Source: a virus. Taken from it: 64,000 nt of DNA. Position 1 is the stretch's first letter. Each line of letters starts with the position of its first letter. Shown here piece by piece: positions 15,878 through 23,594 of the stretch. Position numbers and translations under genes: made by a program. The notes under the pieces are model-generated. The model was not told where the DNA came from and made no database searches. It saw nothing but the letters and a program-made list of their open reading frames with translations. The DNA is taken from the IMG/VR virus record IMGVR_UViG_3300025652_000047, positions 1 to 64,000 of that record, one strand, 5' to 3'.

Positions 15878-16556
15878 CTAATGTTGTTTTTATTAAATAA
15901 TCAAATAATTTTGTATTTTCTAACTCTTCCATATGACCTTGGAATCCAAATATATTCTTACCTTTTACTCTGAATAATTCTAAATTGCTTTGCTCTTTTG
16001 AATATGCAATAGGACTAATCTCACTAGGTAAGGTTTTTAAATTTACAGTCTGATGGTGTAATGAATTAACTCCTGAAGTATATCCAGGAATAAATTGTAA
16101 ATAATTATACTTTTGGGTTAACTTTAAGTTCTCAACTATTTTACCTCTGTTCCCTTTGTTATTGTGTTGAGTAAAAAAAGAACCCTGAGTACTAGATGGA
16201 AGTTCTACATGTTGATTTAATGTGCCTCCATAATGTACATATAAGTCTTGAAATCCACGGCAAACTCCTATTATTGGAATATTAGCCTCAATATAATCTG
16301 GAAGAATATATTGTGAGAAATAATCATATTCTACATTAGGTGCTCCACTACCAATTCTATATTCTCCATATCTAAGAGGATTAATATCTGCACCCCCAGT
16401 AAGAACTATTGCATCTAAACTTTTATTAACTCCTTCATATGGAGCTATTGATTGTAAAGATCCAAACTTACTAAAGTATGTAAGATATGCTTGATTAACT
16501 TCGTAAGCTCCTTTATTAGTTTTATTTGGATATAGTATTCCTATTTTGTAATGCAT
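15852..16556 (-). CDS. Class I GATase-fold gamma-glutamyl hydrolase (peptidase C26-like)
   Basis: A 234-residue protein. The nucleophile elbow is PIIGVCRGFQDL with the Cys, and LTGGADINPLRYG is typical of PuuD-like enzymes. The C-terminal dyad is FGFQGHMEE (His-x-Glu). Peptidase C26 members hydrolyse gamma-glutamyl bonds. It can remove or recycle the product of the neighbouring ligases. A second, more canonical copy lies at 22949-23584, so the phage encodes two such hydrolases. Confidence 0.85.
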   Translation of the reverse strand: MHYKIGILYPNKTNKGAYEVNQAYLTYFSKFGSLQSIAPYEGVNKSLDAIVLTGGADINPLRYGEYRIGSGAPNVEYDYFSQYILPDYIEANIPIIGVCRGFQDLYVHYGGTLNQHVELPSSTQGSFFTQHNNKGNRGKIVENLKLTQKYNYLQFIPGYTSGVNSLHHQTVNLKTLPSEISPIAYSKEQSNLELFRVKGKNIFGFQGHMEELENTKLFDYLIKTTLDERLENWD

Positions 16557-16879
16557 TTCATTTCATTTATGTTAGTAAAATAATTATGCAATTTAAGAAT
16601 TGCTAATCTAGCATCTTCAATGCTTAAATTAAAAGTATCATTATCTTTTAAGTTTAACTCATCTATATTTACAGGGAGTTGTAACTCAAAATCTTTATTA
16701 TCTTGTATTTTAGAATATAGATTACCATCTGTATCACATTTTTCAATAGATATAGTATGTCCATCACGTCTATTTATTGATAAAGTCCAACCGTCTCCTG
16801 CTTGATTAAACCCTGCGGTAGATCCTCCTAAATTAGATATAGGGTAAAAATTATCTTTCATTTTTATATAATATATCAT
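16541..16879 (-). CDS. Unknown 112-residue protein
   Basis: Mostly beta-rich N-terminal part (FYPISNLGGSTAGFNQ; WTLSINRRDGHTISIEKC) with a C-terminal helix (IEDARLAILKLHNYF). Overlaps the amidotransferase-fold hydrolase upstream and the primase gene. It may be a small single-strand or ligand-binding accessory to replication. No family is recognised. Confidence 0.5.
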   Translation of the reverse strand: MIYYIKMKDNFYPISNLGGSTAGFNQAGDGWTLSINRRDGHTISIEKCDTDGNLYSKIQDNKDFELQLPVNIDELNLKDNDTFNLSIEDARLAILKLHNYFTNINEMKCITK

Positions 16880-17798
16880 TTGTGAATTTTTTTAAAGTTT
16901 TAAAATCTTTTGTTATTAAATCTGCAGTATCATTACCTTTAGGTAAAAATAGTTGTTCTGCATTTAGCGTTCTAGCTAATAATCCTCCTTGAGTAATACC
17001 TGTTTTATCATTATCATATAGAACATATTTATTCTTATATTTATTAATATCTAACCCTAAATCTCCATACTCTTGTTGTTTACCAATAGCTTGTACATTA
17101 AATACTTTCCATAGTATTAATGCATCTAATTTGCTTTTGGTAATTAATATATGAGAATCATTAAATTCTTCAAGATAACAACTGTTGAAAATTTCATATT
17201 TACAATTACTCCACCATTTAAATTCTTGATTTCTAAAATACAATTTAGTATTTCCTGTTGGAAATGTAAAAGCTAAGGTTGGTATTTTGTTTGGATCGTG
17301 AAACCTATTCTTAAGTATTACAGGATCTTTCTTTGTATTTGTCCAATAAGCTTTTACTAGGTGTATTTCTGAATCAGAATTTAATATTTCTGGAGTTAAA
17401 TGTAATTCAGATAATATATTATTATCATCTGTAAAGGGTATAGTTTTGGTAAAAATAGTAATATTCTGTTCTACTGAAGGTTTATAATCAATAAGAGAAG
17501 GTGTAAAAGTATTAACCACAGTATCTATTAGTTCTTGTGTAGTACTTAAACCTTCTCTTATTTTGATTATATCAAATGCAGTAAATGCAAGTTTATTATT
17601 ATAAGTAGCATTATCTATAAAAAATAATACTCCGTTATGATAATTAAACCTGCATCCTGCATTAGTATCATGAGTCCTTAATAAACTGGTATATCTTTTA
17701 GTTAGGCTAGGATATCCTCCTATATACTGACTAAATATATCTTCTTGATATTTTCTAAGCAGGTAAGCTAAGTCTAGAGATATTCCATTGATCATCAT
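16851..17798 (-). CDS. DnaG-type primase-like protein with TOPRIM domain
   Basis: A 315-residue protein. The C-terminal half has TOPRIM features: SHILITKSKLDALILWKVF, where the usual catalytic Glu is replaced by Lys or displaced, then KYVLYDNDKTGI with the Asp-x-Asp pair, and LFLPKGNDTADLI as the third acidic segment. The N-terminal half may be a catalytic or DNA-binding portion without an evident zinc-binding CHC2 motif. The genomic place beside DnaB-like helicase and SSB genes supports priming. The replaced Glu is worth noting because it would normally be essential. Confidence 0.7.
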   Translation of the reverse strand: MMINGISLDLAYLLRKYQEDIFSQYIGGYPSLTKRYTSLLRTHDTNAGCRFNYHNGVLFFIDNATYNNKLAFTAFDIIKIREGLSTTQELIDTVVNTFTPSLIDYKPSVEQNITIFTKTIPFTDDNNILSELHLTPEILNSDSEIHLVKAYWTNTKKDPVILKNRFHDPNKIPTLAFTFPTGNTKLYFRNQEFKWWSNCKYEIFNSCYLEEFNDSHILITKSKLDALILWKVFNVQAIGKQQEYGDLGLDINKYKNKYVLYDNDKTGITQGGLLARTLNAEQLFLPKGNDTADLITKDFKTLKKFTNDILYKNER

Positions 17799-18279
17799 AA
17801 GTTAATAAAGGTTCTATTTTAATGTTTAAACTAACTCCTTCGCCTTTAAAGTATTTATTAAGCGCAGTAGTAGTAATTCCTAAATAAGCTGCTAGAGCTT
17901 TTTTAGTACACATTAAATAAATAGGATCCAATTGTTCACTATTGTAATCTGAAATTATTTCATTTAACTGTTTTTGAATACATTCTTTCATTCCTGGGGC
18001 AGATAAATCTCCTTCTATAAAAGCAGCTTTAAAATCTCCAGGTGATAGACCACATCTGTTAATTATAAATCCTTTAGTTATAGGTAAATATCTATAAGGG
18101 CTAATTTTATTTTTACTTCTAGATCTCATTGACCTTTTTTTAACTACAGGCAATGGTATTAAATTAGGATCTTCTTTTACTACTTCATCTACAGATTTTT
18201 TACCTAATTTATAACTATCATAAAGCATAAATATTACTCCTGCTATAATAAAAACTATAATACAAATTTTAAATATCAT
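17755..18279 (-). CDS. Membrane-anchored unknown protein with helical C-terminal domain
   Basis: A 174-residue protein. Residues 2-20 are a transmembrane helix (IFKICIIVFIIAGVIFML). A charged linker (KKRSMRSRSKNK) and a soluble domain follow, containing KKALAAYLGITTTALNKYF, which looks like a helix-turn-helix. Such a membrane-attached DNA-binding layout could tether replicating DNA, but that is an inference. It overlaps the primase gene by 44 bases. Confidence 0.55.
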   Translation of the reverse strand: MIFKICIIVFIIAGVIFMLYDSYKLGKKSVDEVVKEDPNLIPLPVVKKRSMRSRSKNKISPYRYLPITKGFIINRCGLSPGDFKAAFIEGDLSAPGMKECIQKQLNEIISDYNSEQLDPIYLMCTKKALAAYLGITTTALNKYFKGEGVSLNIKIEPLLTYDDQWNISRLSLPA

Positions 18280-18296
18280 ATATATATAAGTTTAAA

Positions 18297-18328
18297 AATA
18301 AGAAAGAGGGGTTACCCTCTTCCTTATT
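18297..18328 (-). terminator. Strong intrinsic terminator
   Basis: AATAAG-AAAGAGGG pairs with CCCTCTT-CCTTATT around a GTTA loop. On the minus strand the stem is followed by a run of five Ts and more AT-rich DNA. It lies just downstream of the SSB-like gene, between it and the membrane-anchored gene. Confidence 0.85.
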
Positions 18329-18343
18329 ATGATTAATAATTAA

Positions 18344-19159
18344 TTAAAATGTAATTGGTTTGATTTCTGTTGCATCATCTGCTTGAGCTACAGCAGGACT
18401 TTCCCCTGTAAACTCTTGAAATTCAATACTAGTAGCTAATTTAATAGGATATCCAGCAGCTTCTTGAGTTGCTAACATCTTCTTAAATTGCTTCTTAGCA
18501 TAGTTCATACTAGCCATGTGATAGAAACAGTTGTTTTTAGTAATTATATTCTGATAATTTCTAGTAGCACCTGTATCAGTCATTGTCTCTTTTACTCCAA
18601 AAGGTACAATCATAGTCATAGCATTATCATTAAATATCTTAACTAGAGAATCTAGACTAACTACATTTCCATTATAAATATTAGCTGGATTATATCCTAC
18701 TTTATTTACTAGTTCATCTAAGAATAAAGTATCTTTATCTATACCTAATCCTTGTTTGAAAAAAGATACTAATGATTCTTCACCTATAAAAGCTGGTCTT
18801 GAGATTTCCCCAAACCAAGCCATATTAGGATTAGAAGTAATAGCTGCTTCATCTACTCCCCAAGAGAAGTTACCTTTAGTACTAACAAATTGAGTTTTAC
18901 CAGTACTAGATAACTGGGGAGTATTGCCCAATAAGAAATCTATTACTTGGTATCCTGCACTCTCATTATGTACTAGTATGCGTACTGGTTTTAAATTATT
19001 ATCACCTATCGCATTGTAGGTCATATTTCTAGGATATCCTGTGATAGCCTCAAATTCTTCTGAAGTAGGGTTTACCTTTTTCAGGGTTACTTGTCCTAAT
19101 CCCGTGTATTGAGAAAAGGTAGTAGTTGGTTCTTTACTTGTGTTAATTCCTTGAATCAT
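18344..19159 (-). CDS. Candidate single-stranded DNA-binding protein
   Basis: A 271-residue protein with no enzymatic motif, followed by a strong terminator, in the replication block. Its C-terminus is acidic with a terminal hydrophobic tip (QADDATEIKPITF), resembling the protein-interaction tail of SSB proteins. The body has beta-rich segments (KPVRILVHNESAGYQVIDF). In crAss-like phages an SSB is expected beside the RecA-fold ATPase and helicase genes. Moderately likely. Confidence 0.5.
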   Translation of the reverse strand: MIQGINTSKEPTTTFSQYTGLGQVTLKKVNPTSEEFEAITGYPRNMTYNAIGDNNLKPVRILVHNESAGYQVIDFLLGNTPQLSSTGKTQFVSTKGNFSWGVDEAAITSNPNMAWFGEISRPAFIGEESLVSFFKQGLGIDKDTLFLDELVNKVGYNPANIYNGNVVSLDSLVKIFNDNAMTMIVPFGVKETMTDTGATRNYQNIITKNNCFYHMASMNYAKKQFKKMLATQEAAGYPIKLATSIEFQEFTGESPAVAQADDATEIKPITF

Positions 19160-19177
19160 AGTTTGTGTTTAGTTTGT

Positions 19178-19858
19178 TTAATAATTAATAATTGCATCTA
19201 AAATAAGGTTGTAGTCATTTGGTATAATTCCTTCTAACATTCCTTGATTACTTCTAGCGGTATTGCTACCATTGTTTTGAGTCTCTAATAAGAACTCTGG
19301 TTCTCCTGTAGCATCATTCTTACTTACTACAGAGTATAATACATGTTCAAGATTACCTTCTATTTGCATCTTGTTAGCTAGTTTACCTAAAGTCTTTAAT
19401 CGTACTCTAGTTTCATGTCCTGATTTATAAGTTTCTGTATGCCCACATATAAATGCTACTTTCTCATCCTCAAACATATCTGCTGCTATTCCTGCATTTA
19501 TATGTTCTATAATATCAGAGTATGCTGCAGGTAATTGGTGTAAAGTTGTAGTAGGGTTAAATTTCTTACCATATTCTGCTCTACCTCCTAACCAAGTAGG
19601 ATTCTTCTTGTCTGCATTATACCATATATTAGTTCCAGATTCTAATGTTCTCATACCTGAACTTTTACCAGTGCCAGGTTCTCCAAGTATTAGTACTATT
19701 TCAAATCCTAAATCAGTAAGTTGATTTACAAAGTGAGATATAGTTATACCATAATCAAACCACTGATCATGTCCAGGCTTCTTCTTATCAGCTACATACT
19801 GTCGTTCTTGTATAGCTGTTAAAGTATCTATACATATACTTTTAATCTTCTTTGCCAT
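19178..19858 (-). CDS. RecA-fold ATPase (Sak4-like) with unusual motif order
   Basis: A 226-residue P-loop NTPase. The Walker A is LILGEPGTGKSS at residues 57-68. A Walker B-like strand, KSICIDTLTAIQ, lies at residues 5-16, before Walker A, whereas Sak4/AAA_24 proteins carry A first. The strand after Walker A (NIWYNADKKNP) and the later VAFICGHTE strand are in expected positions. The arrangement suggests a circular permutation. Sak4-type ATPases assist annealing or recombination with SSB. It is adjacent to the DnaB-like and SSB-like genes. Confidence 0.7.
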   Translation of the reverse strand: MAKKIKSICIDTLTAIQERQYVADKKKPGHDQWFDYGITISHFVNQLTDLGFEIVLILGEPGTGKSSGMRTLESGTNIWYNADKKNPTWLGGRAEYGKKFNPTTTLHQLPAAYSDIIEHINAGIAADMFEDEKVAFICGHTETYKSGHETRVRLKTLGKLANKMQIEGNLEHVLYSVVSKNDATGEPEFLLETQNNGSNTARSNQGMLEGIIPNDYNLILDAIINY

Positions 19859-19874
19859 TCTTTAATTTTAATTG

Positions 19875-20918
19875 TTAAATAAATTTGTATTTTTCTTTGT
19901 CTTCATCTGTTAACTCTGTAAAAAAGTTACTAGCTCCATTAAATTTAAACAGTATTGATTGATTAGAGTTACCATATCTATTTTTAAGTATATTCACTGA
20001 TCTTAGAGAATCAACTCCATTATCATATGCCCACTTTTTCAAGTTAATATTCCTAAAATTATTTTTAGCAACTATGTTATCATGTCTAAATGGATCAAAT
20101 ACTCCCATTACAATCATTGCATCATTCTTAGTAGATTTTGCATCTGCTAGGTTATTAAGTCTAGGCTCTAATGCATTTGCTTTTGCATGAGCTATATCTT
20201 CCCCTACATTTGCTTGTTGTTGTACTTTTATTGATGTATAATTGAATTTCTTAGTAAACATTTTTCTAGAATAATCTGTACTATACTTTAATATAGTTTG
20301 CATTTGAGAATTTCCTTTCTCTGTATTCAATAGACTCATGTGATCACATACTACTATTACATGTTCATCTGGATTATCAGGAACATAATGGTCATAGTAT
20401 TCTTCGCCTTCTTTGACTACTTTTACATGCTTACCTCTAATACCTGCAAAATTATAAACATGCTTCATTATTCCAGTAGGATTGTAAATATAGTCTATTA
20501 TTTCAATATACTCAAGGTATTGTTTAAGTGTTTCTTCACTTTTTCTTACTATCTCAAAATTTACTATTTTATCACTAATTCCTTGAAGGTCTAAGACAGA
20601 GTATGTTACTCCTGAATCTCTTAATATTAAATAAGATAGTAAGGAATCTGTAAACTCTTCTAGTGACTCTTCTAAGGCATAGTATAGTATCTTTAAATCT
20701 ACACCATTCTTTATAGCGTATTCTATAGGATTAATTACTCCTATAGTTTTAGTAAATTGAGTTTTACCAACTCCAGTAGCTGCAGTAAGTATATAAGGTG
20801 TACCCTTAATTACTCCTGGAACCATTGAAGCTAGTTTAGGATAAACAAAAGGAACATAATTTCTTATTCCTTGTGCTTTCTTAATGTGTACTTCTTCTAA
20901 TTCTTTAATTCTTTCCAT
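19875..20918 (-). CDS. DnaB-like replicative helicase
   Basis: A 347-residue RecA-type helicase. TAATGVGKTQF (about 46-56) is Walker A, LKILYYALEES is the H1a/Walker region, and VIVVCDHMSLL gives the Walker B Asp-His. IKVQQQANVG is the conserved glutamine strand (H3) and LKNRYGNSNQSILFKF resembles the terminal H4. It lacks the separate N-terminal DnaB domain of cellular helicases, as in some phages. It should unwind DNA at the fork with the polymerase and primase. Confidence 0.85.
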   Translation of the reverse strand: MERIKELEEVHIKKAQGIRNYVPFVYPKLASMVPGVIKGTPYILTAATGVGKTQFTKTIGVINPIEYAIKNGVDLKILYYALEESLEEFTDSLLSYLILRDSGVTYSVLDLQGISDKIVNFEIVRKSEETLKQYLEYIEIIDYIYNPTGIMKHVYNFAGIRGKHVKVVKEGEEYYDHYVPDNPDEHVIVVCDHMSLLNTEKGNSQMQTILKYSTDYSRKMFTKKFNYTSIKVQQQANVGEDIAHAKANALEPRLNNLADAKSTKNDAMIVMGVFDPFRHDNIVAKNNFRNINLKKWAYDNGVDSLRSVNILKNRYGNSNQSILFKFNGASNFFTELTDEDKEKYKFI

Positions 20919-20956
20919 AATATATTATTTCTATACTTTCCTTCCGAGAGAGATAG

Positions 20957-21460
20957 TTACAATGTATTATTAGTTAAATTAGTTTCTAAGTCGCCAAAGT
21001 CGGCTTCTTCTAAGGTAGCTCCTAATGCGGAGTCCCCATTCTTTTCAATAAAATAGTGAGCTTTCATGATATATCTAGCATCTGTATTTTCGATATACCA
21101 ATTAGTAGCTGCTAGTATTTGCTGAGGAGTATAGCTGTTTTGTTTTAAGAATTTCTTCATTTTCTTAATTACACCTGATCTATCTCCCATTGCTCCAGGC
21201 TTAATGCCCCTAAATAAGCTCCTATAATCATTTATCCAATCTAAATTAGGTTCTTGAAAAAGATCCACATTTAGGTAATATTTGTTAGTTTCATAGTTTT
21301 TATTTATAACATTAGCATGATCTAATTTTACAATTACTATAGTAGGAATAAACTTTGTAATATCTAATTCAAAGTAAATCCCTACTAAGCAACTATAACC
21401 TACATCTACGTCAATCTCATATTCTAAAAACTTAACTTTTAAGTCTTTATTCAATGTCAT
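20957..21460 (-). CDS. Unknown 167-residue replication-block protein
   Basis: A mixed fold with beta-strands at the N-terminus (DLKVKFLEYEIDVDVGYSCL; IVIVKLDHANVI). A helical middle follows (GVIKKMKKFLKQNSYTPQQI) and then an acidic tail. It overlaps the paralogue-family gene at 21447. The middle segment (helix, KN-SYTPQQILAATNWYIEN) resembles helicase-loader-like helices, but confidence in that is low. Confidence 0.5.
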   Translation of the reverse strand: MTLNKDLKVKFLEYEIDVDVGYSCLVGIYFELDITKFIPTIVIVKLDHANVINKNYETNKYYLNVDLFQEPNLDWINDYRSLFRGIKPGAMGDRSGVIKKMKKFLKQNSYTPQQILAATNWYIENTDARYIMKAHYFIEKNGDSALGATLEEADFGDLETNLTNNTL

Positions 21461-21866
21461 CTAAATTATATTTTTTAAGTATTTGTGGTATATATGGGTA
21501 GTTTGTCTTTATTGTTCTGCTAAAATTATTAAATTGTATAAGGTCTGATATAAAGAAACTAGTTTGTAAGTTTGGTGAGAGTACACGATAGCAAGTTATA
21601 TTCTTTACTACTTCACATATTTGAAAATGATACCCTTTAGTCGTTAATATTTCAGCTTTAAACCTATCTTTGTTATAGCTAGGTATATGAGAACATAGTA
21701 TAGCATATATAGCATCAATAGACCTGTATGTCCCAGAAGTAACATGTATTTTAGTACATTTTAAATCTTTAAAAGAAGGCTTAGCTGTTTGTCCAGAATT
21801 TGTCCCATATAAATGGGCTAATAATGATTGTAAGTTTGTAATATTAGCATCTACGAATTGATCCAT
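21447..21866 (-). CDS. Paralogue-family protein B (unknown)
   Basis: A 139-residue protein homologous to the 8324-8719 product. Shared positions include KCT, GTYRSIDAIYAI, KDRF, a YHF strand, CEVV and TCYRV. The rest differs. The gene overlaps a helicase gene by 16 bases. Two diverged copies of one family, near nrdB and near the polymerase, suggest a repeated replication-linked role of unknown nature. Confidence 0.6.
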   Translation of the reverse strand: MDQFVDANITNLQSLLAHLYGTNSGQTAKPSFKDLKCTKIHVTSGTYRSIDAIYAILCSHIPSYNKDRFKAEILTTKGYHFQICEVVKNITCYRVLSPNLQTSFFISDLIQFNNFSRTIKTNYPYIPQILKKYNLDDIE

Positions 21867-22939
21867 GTTATTTTATTTTGATTAAATAATTTAAGAGCGT
21901 TTTTTGTCCAAACAATATCTTGAGTATCTTTATATGTACATACATGTATTTCTGCTGTCGTACCTTCTGGATCTAAATTCATTGTTCTTAATATCTTCTG
22001 TATAGCATCTTCTTGTGAACTAGTTAAGTGGTGTATTACTGCCTTTTTTAAAGTAGGATCAGTAAACCCTCTACTTAAGTATTTACATACTGCAATATTA
22101 TTTAAATCTCCAGATAAAAACTTATCTAAAACATCTTTAGACTTGCTATGGTATCCATTACCTAAATAATCTGCTCTATCTGTTCTTGATGTAAATACTA
22201 TACATCTATCTAATGAATCTACAATATCTTTAGCTTTTTTAAGCTTAGAGAAATACCTACTTATATATTGAGACCTCATTAACCCTATTTGCATACGCTT
22301 TTGGATTAAAGTTCTTCTATTATAAAGAGATCTTGGGTTATCATAAGTATCTTTCAGTTGTCCATTAATCTCTAATAACTTACCTGTCCAAAAATTGTAA
22401 CTTTTTAACTCCGTAGTCTTCCATTTACCTACGTCTACATACTCTTCAGTTTCATTTAACTCTACTTGATGTATATAAATATGATAATCAGCAATTACAT
22501 TCTCATCTATGGCTTGTTGTATAGAATATTCATATACTATATCCATTTTAAGGTCCTGTAAGAGCCGATCTTTCATTTTATCTCCTAGACTACCAGTACA
22601 TCCATAAAGGATATTCTTATAAGGCTTTAAGTGCTTTACATTAGCAGGAGATAGAGTATCTATTTCATCTATAAGTATAGCATCATAGCTATCATCTTTA
22701 ATCTTTTTAATACTTGATTTATTAATAATCTTATAAGTACCATTGAACTTCCATTTTTCAATCTCATTTATCCAACCTATTTTTAAATCATTATTAGGAA
22801 TAACAATAAGTATATGCAATCCTTGCAATGTCTCTAAACATACTTTAGTTTTTCCAAATCTAGGGGATGCTAATAATATTCCTCCATTTTTAAATGCTTG
22901 TACAGCCTCTGCCTGTCTGGATTCTCTTGTATATTTCAT
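21851..22939 (-). CDS. Superfamily II helicase (DEAD/SNF2-like)
   Basis: A 362-residue SF2 helicase. ILLASPRFGKTKVC is motif I, HILIVIPNNDL is motif Ia, and AILIDEIDTLS is motif II (DEID, a DExx variant). YGCTGS is motif III (TGS), SLDRCIVFTSRTDRAD is motif IV and HHLTSSQEDAIQKILRTM is motif VI with its Arg. It is shorter than full SNF2 proteins. It probably remodels DNA during replication or recombination. Confidence 0.85.
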   Translation of the reverse strand: MKYTRESRQAEAVQAFKNGGILLASPRFGKTKVCLETLQGLHILIVIPNNDLKIGWINEIEKWKFNGTYKIINKSSIKKIKDDSYDAILIDEIDTLSPANVKHLKPYKNILYGCTGSLGDKMKDRLLQDLKMDIVYEYSIQQAIDENVIADYHIYIHQVELNETEEYVDVGKWKTTELKSYNFWTGKLLEINGQLKDTYDNPRSLYNRRTLIQKRMQIGLMRSQYISRYFSKLKKAKDIVDSLDRCIVFTSRTDRADYLGNGYHSKSKDVLDKFLSGDLNNIAVCKYLSRGFTDPTLKKAVIHHLTSSQEDAIQKILRTMNLDPEGTTAEIHVCTYKDTQDIVWTKNALKLFNQNKITWINS

Positions 22940-22948
22940 AAGATATTT

Positions 22949-23584
22949 TTAAAGGTCGTTGTTTAATAATTTGTGAGAATATGCAGTTACTATACTCTTG
23001 AATCTTTCTGGTGCTCCTTCATGTTCAGGATGCCCTTGCACTGCTAACATATGAGTTTCTGGATAGTATACTATTTCTGGTTCAATTTCTGGCTTTTCAA
23101 ATCCATGAGGTAGTCCTTCGTATACTTTAGTTAACTCAGATGCAAAAGCTAATATCTTGTACTGATGTTTCTTTAAGTTAAAAGGATACATCATTTGATG
23201 GTGAGTACTAGTTACATCATAAGTTTCTTTAAAATGAGTATCTGTTACAGGATGGATATAAGATTGTCCTCTTACATTTTGAATTAACTTACCACCTGAA
23301 TATACTGTAGCAAGCTGTGCTCCTCTACAAATACCTAATATAGGTAACTGTAAAACTATAGCTTTAGCTATTTCTTCACATTCATTGATATCTCTAGTAG
23401 GGTTATAACTAGTAGTTGGGTGTTTAGTTTCATTATATAGTGCTGGCATTACATCTGCTCCACCTGTTAATATAACTATATCTGCTTTTTCTAAAGTATC
23501 TACTACAATTGAATTTTGGATTGCATTTTTATATGTAGACTCTCCACCTATAATATATACATTAATATTGTTATTTTTACTCAT
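22949..23584 (-). CDS. Class I GATase-fold gamma-glutamyl hydrolase, second copy
   Basis: A 211-residue peptidase C26/PuuD-like protein. ILTGGADVMPALYN leads to PILGICRGAQLATVYSGG (nucleophile Cys), THHQMMYP and MLAVQGHPEHE, giving the His-Pro-Glu catalytic end. It is clearly homologous to the 15852 product but closer to canonical. It overlaps no gene and lies between the SF2 helicase and the polymerase. Two such hydrolases imply two points of gamma-glutamyl bond breakage. Confidence 0.85.
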   Translation of the reverse strand: MSKNNNINVYIIGGESTYKNAIQNSIVVDTLEKADIVILTGGADVMPALYNETKHPTTSYNPTRDINECEEIAKAIVLQLPILGICRGAQLATVYSGGKLIQNVRGQSYIHPVTDTHFKETYDVTSTHHQMMYPFNLKKHQYKILAFASELTKVYEGLPHGFEKPEIEPEIVYYPETHMLAVQGHPEHEGAPERFKSIVTAYSHKLLNNDL

Positions 23585-23594
23585 TTTTTTATAT

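Noticed and set aside
16851-17798. Topoisomerase or OLD-type nuclease instead of primase
   Set aside because: TOPRIM features alone cannot decide, but the size, lack of an ABC ATPase domain or topoisomerase body, and the position beside helicase and SSB genes favour primase.
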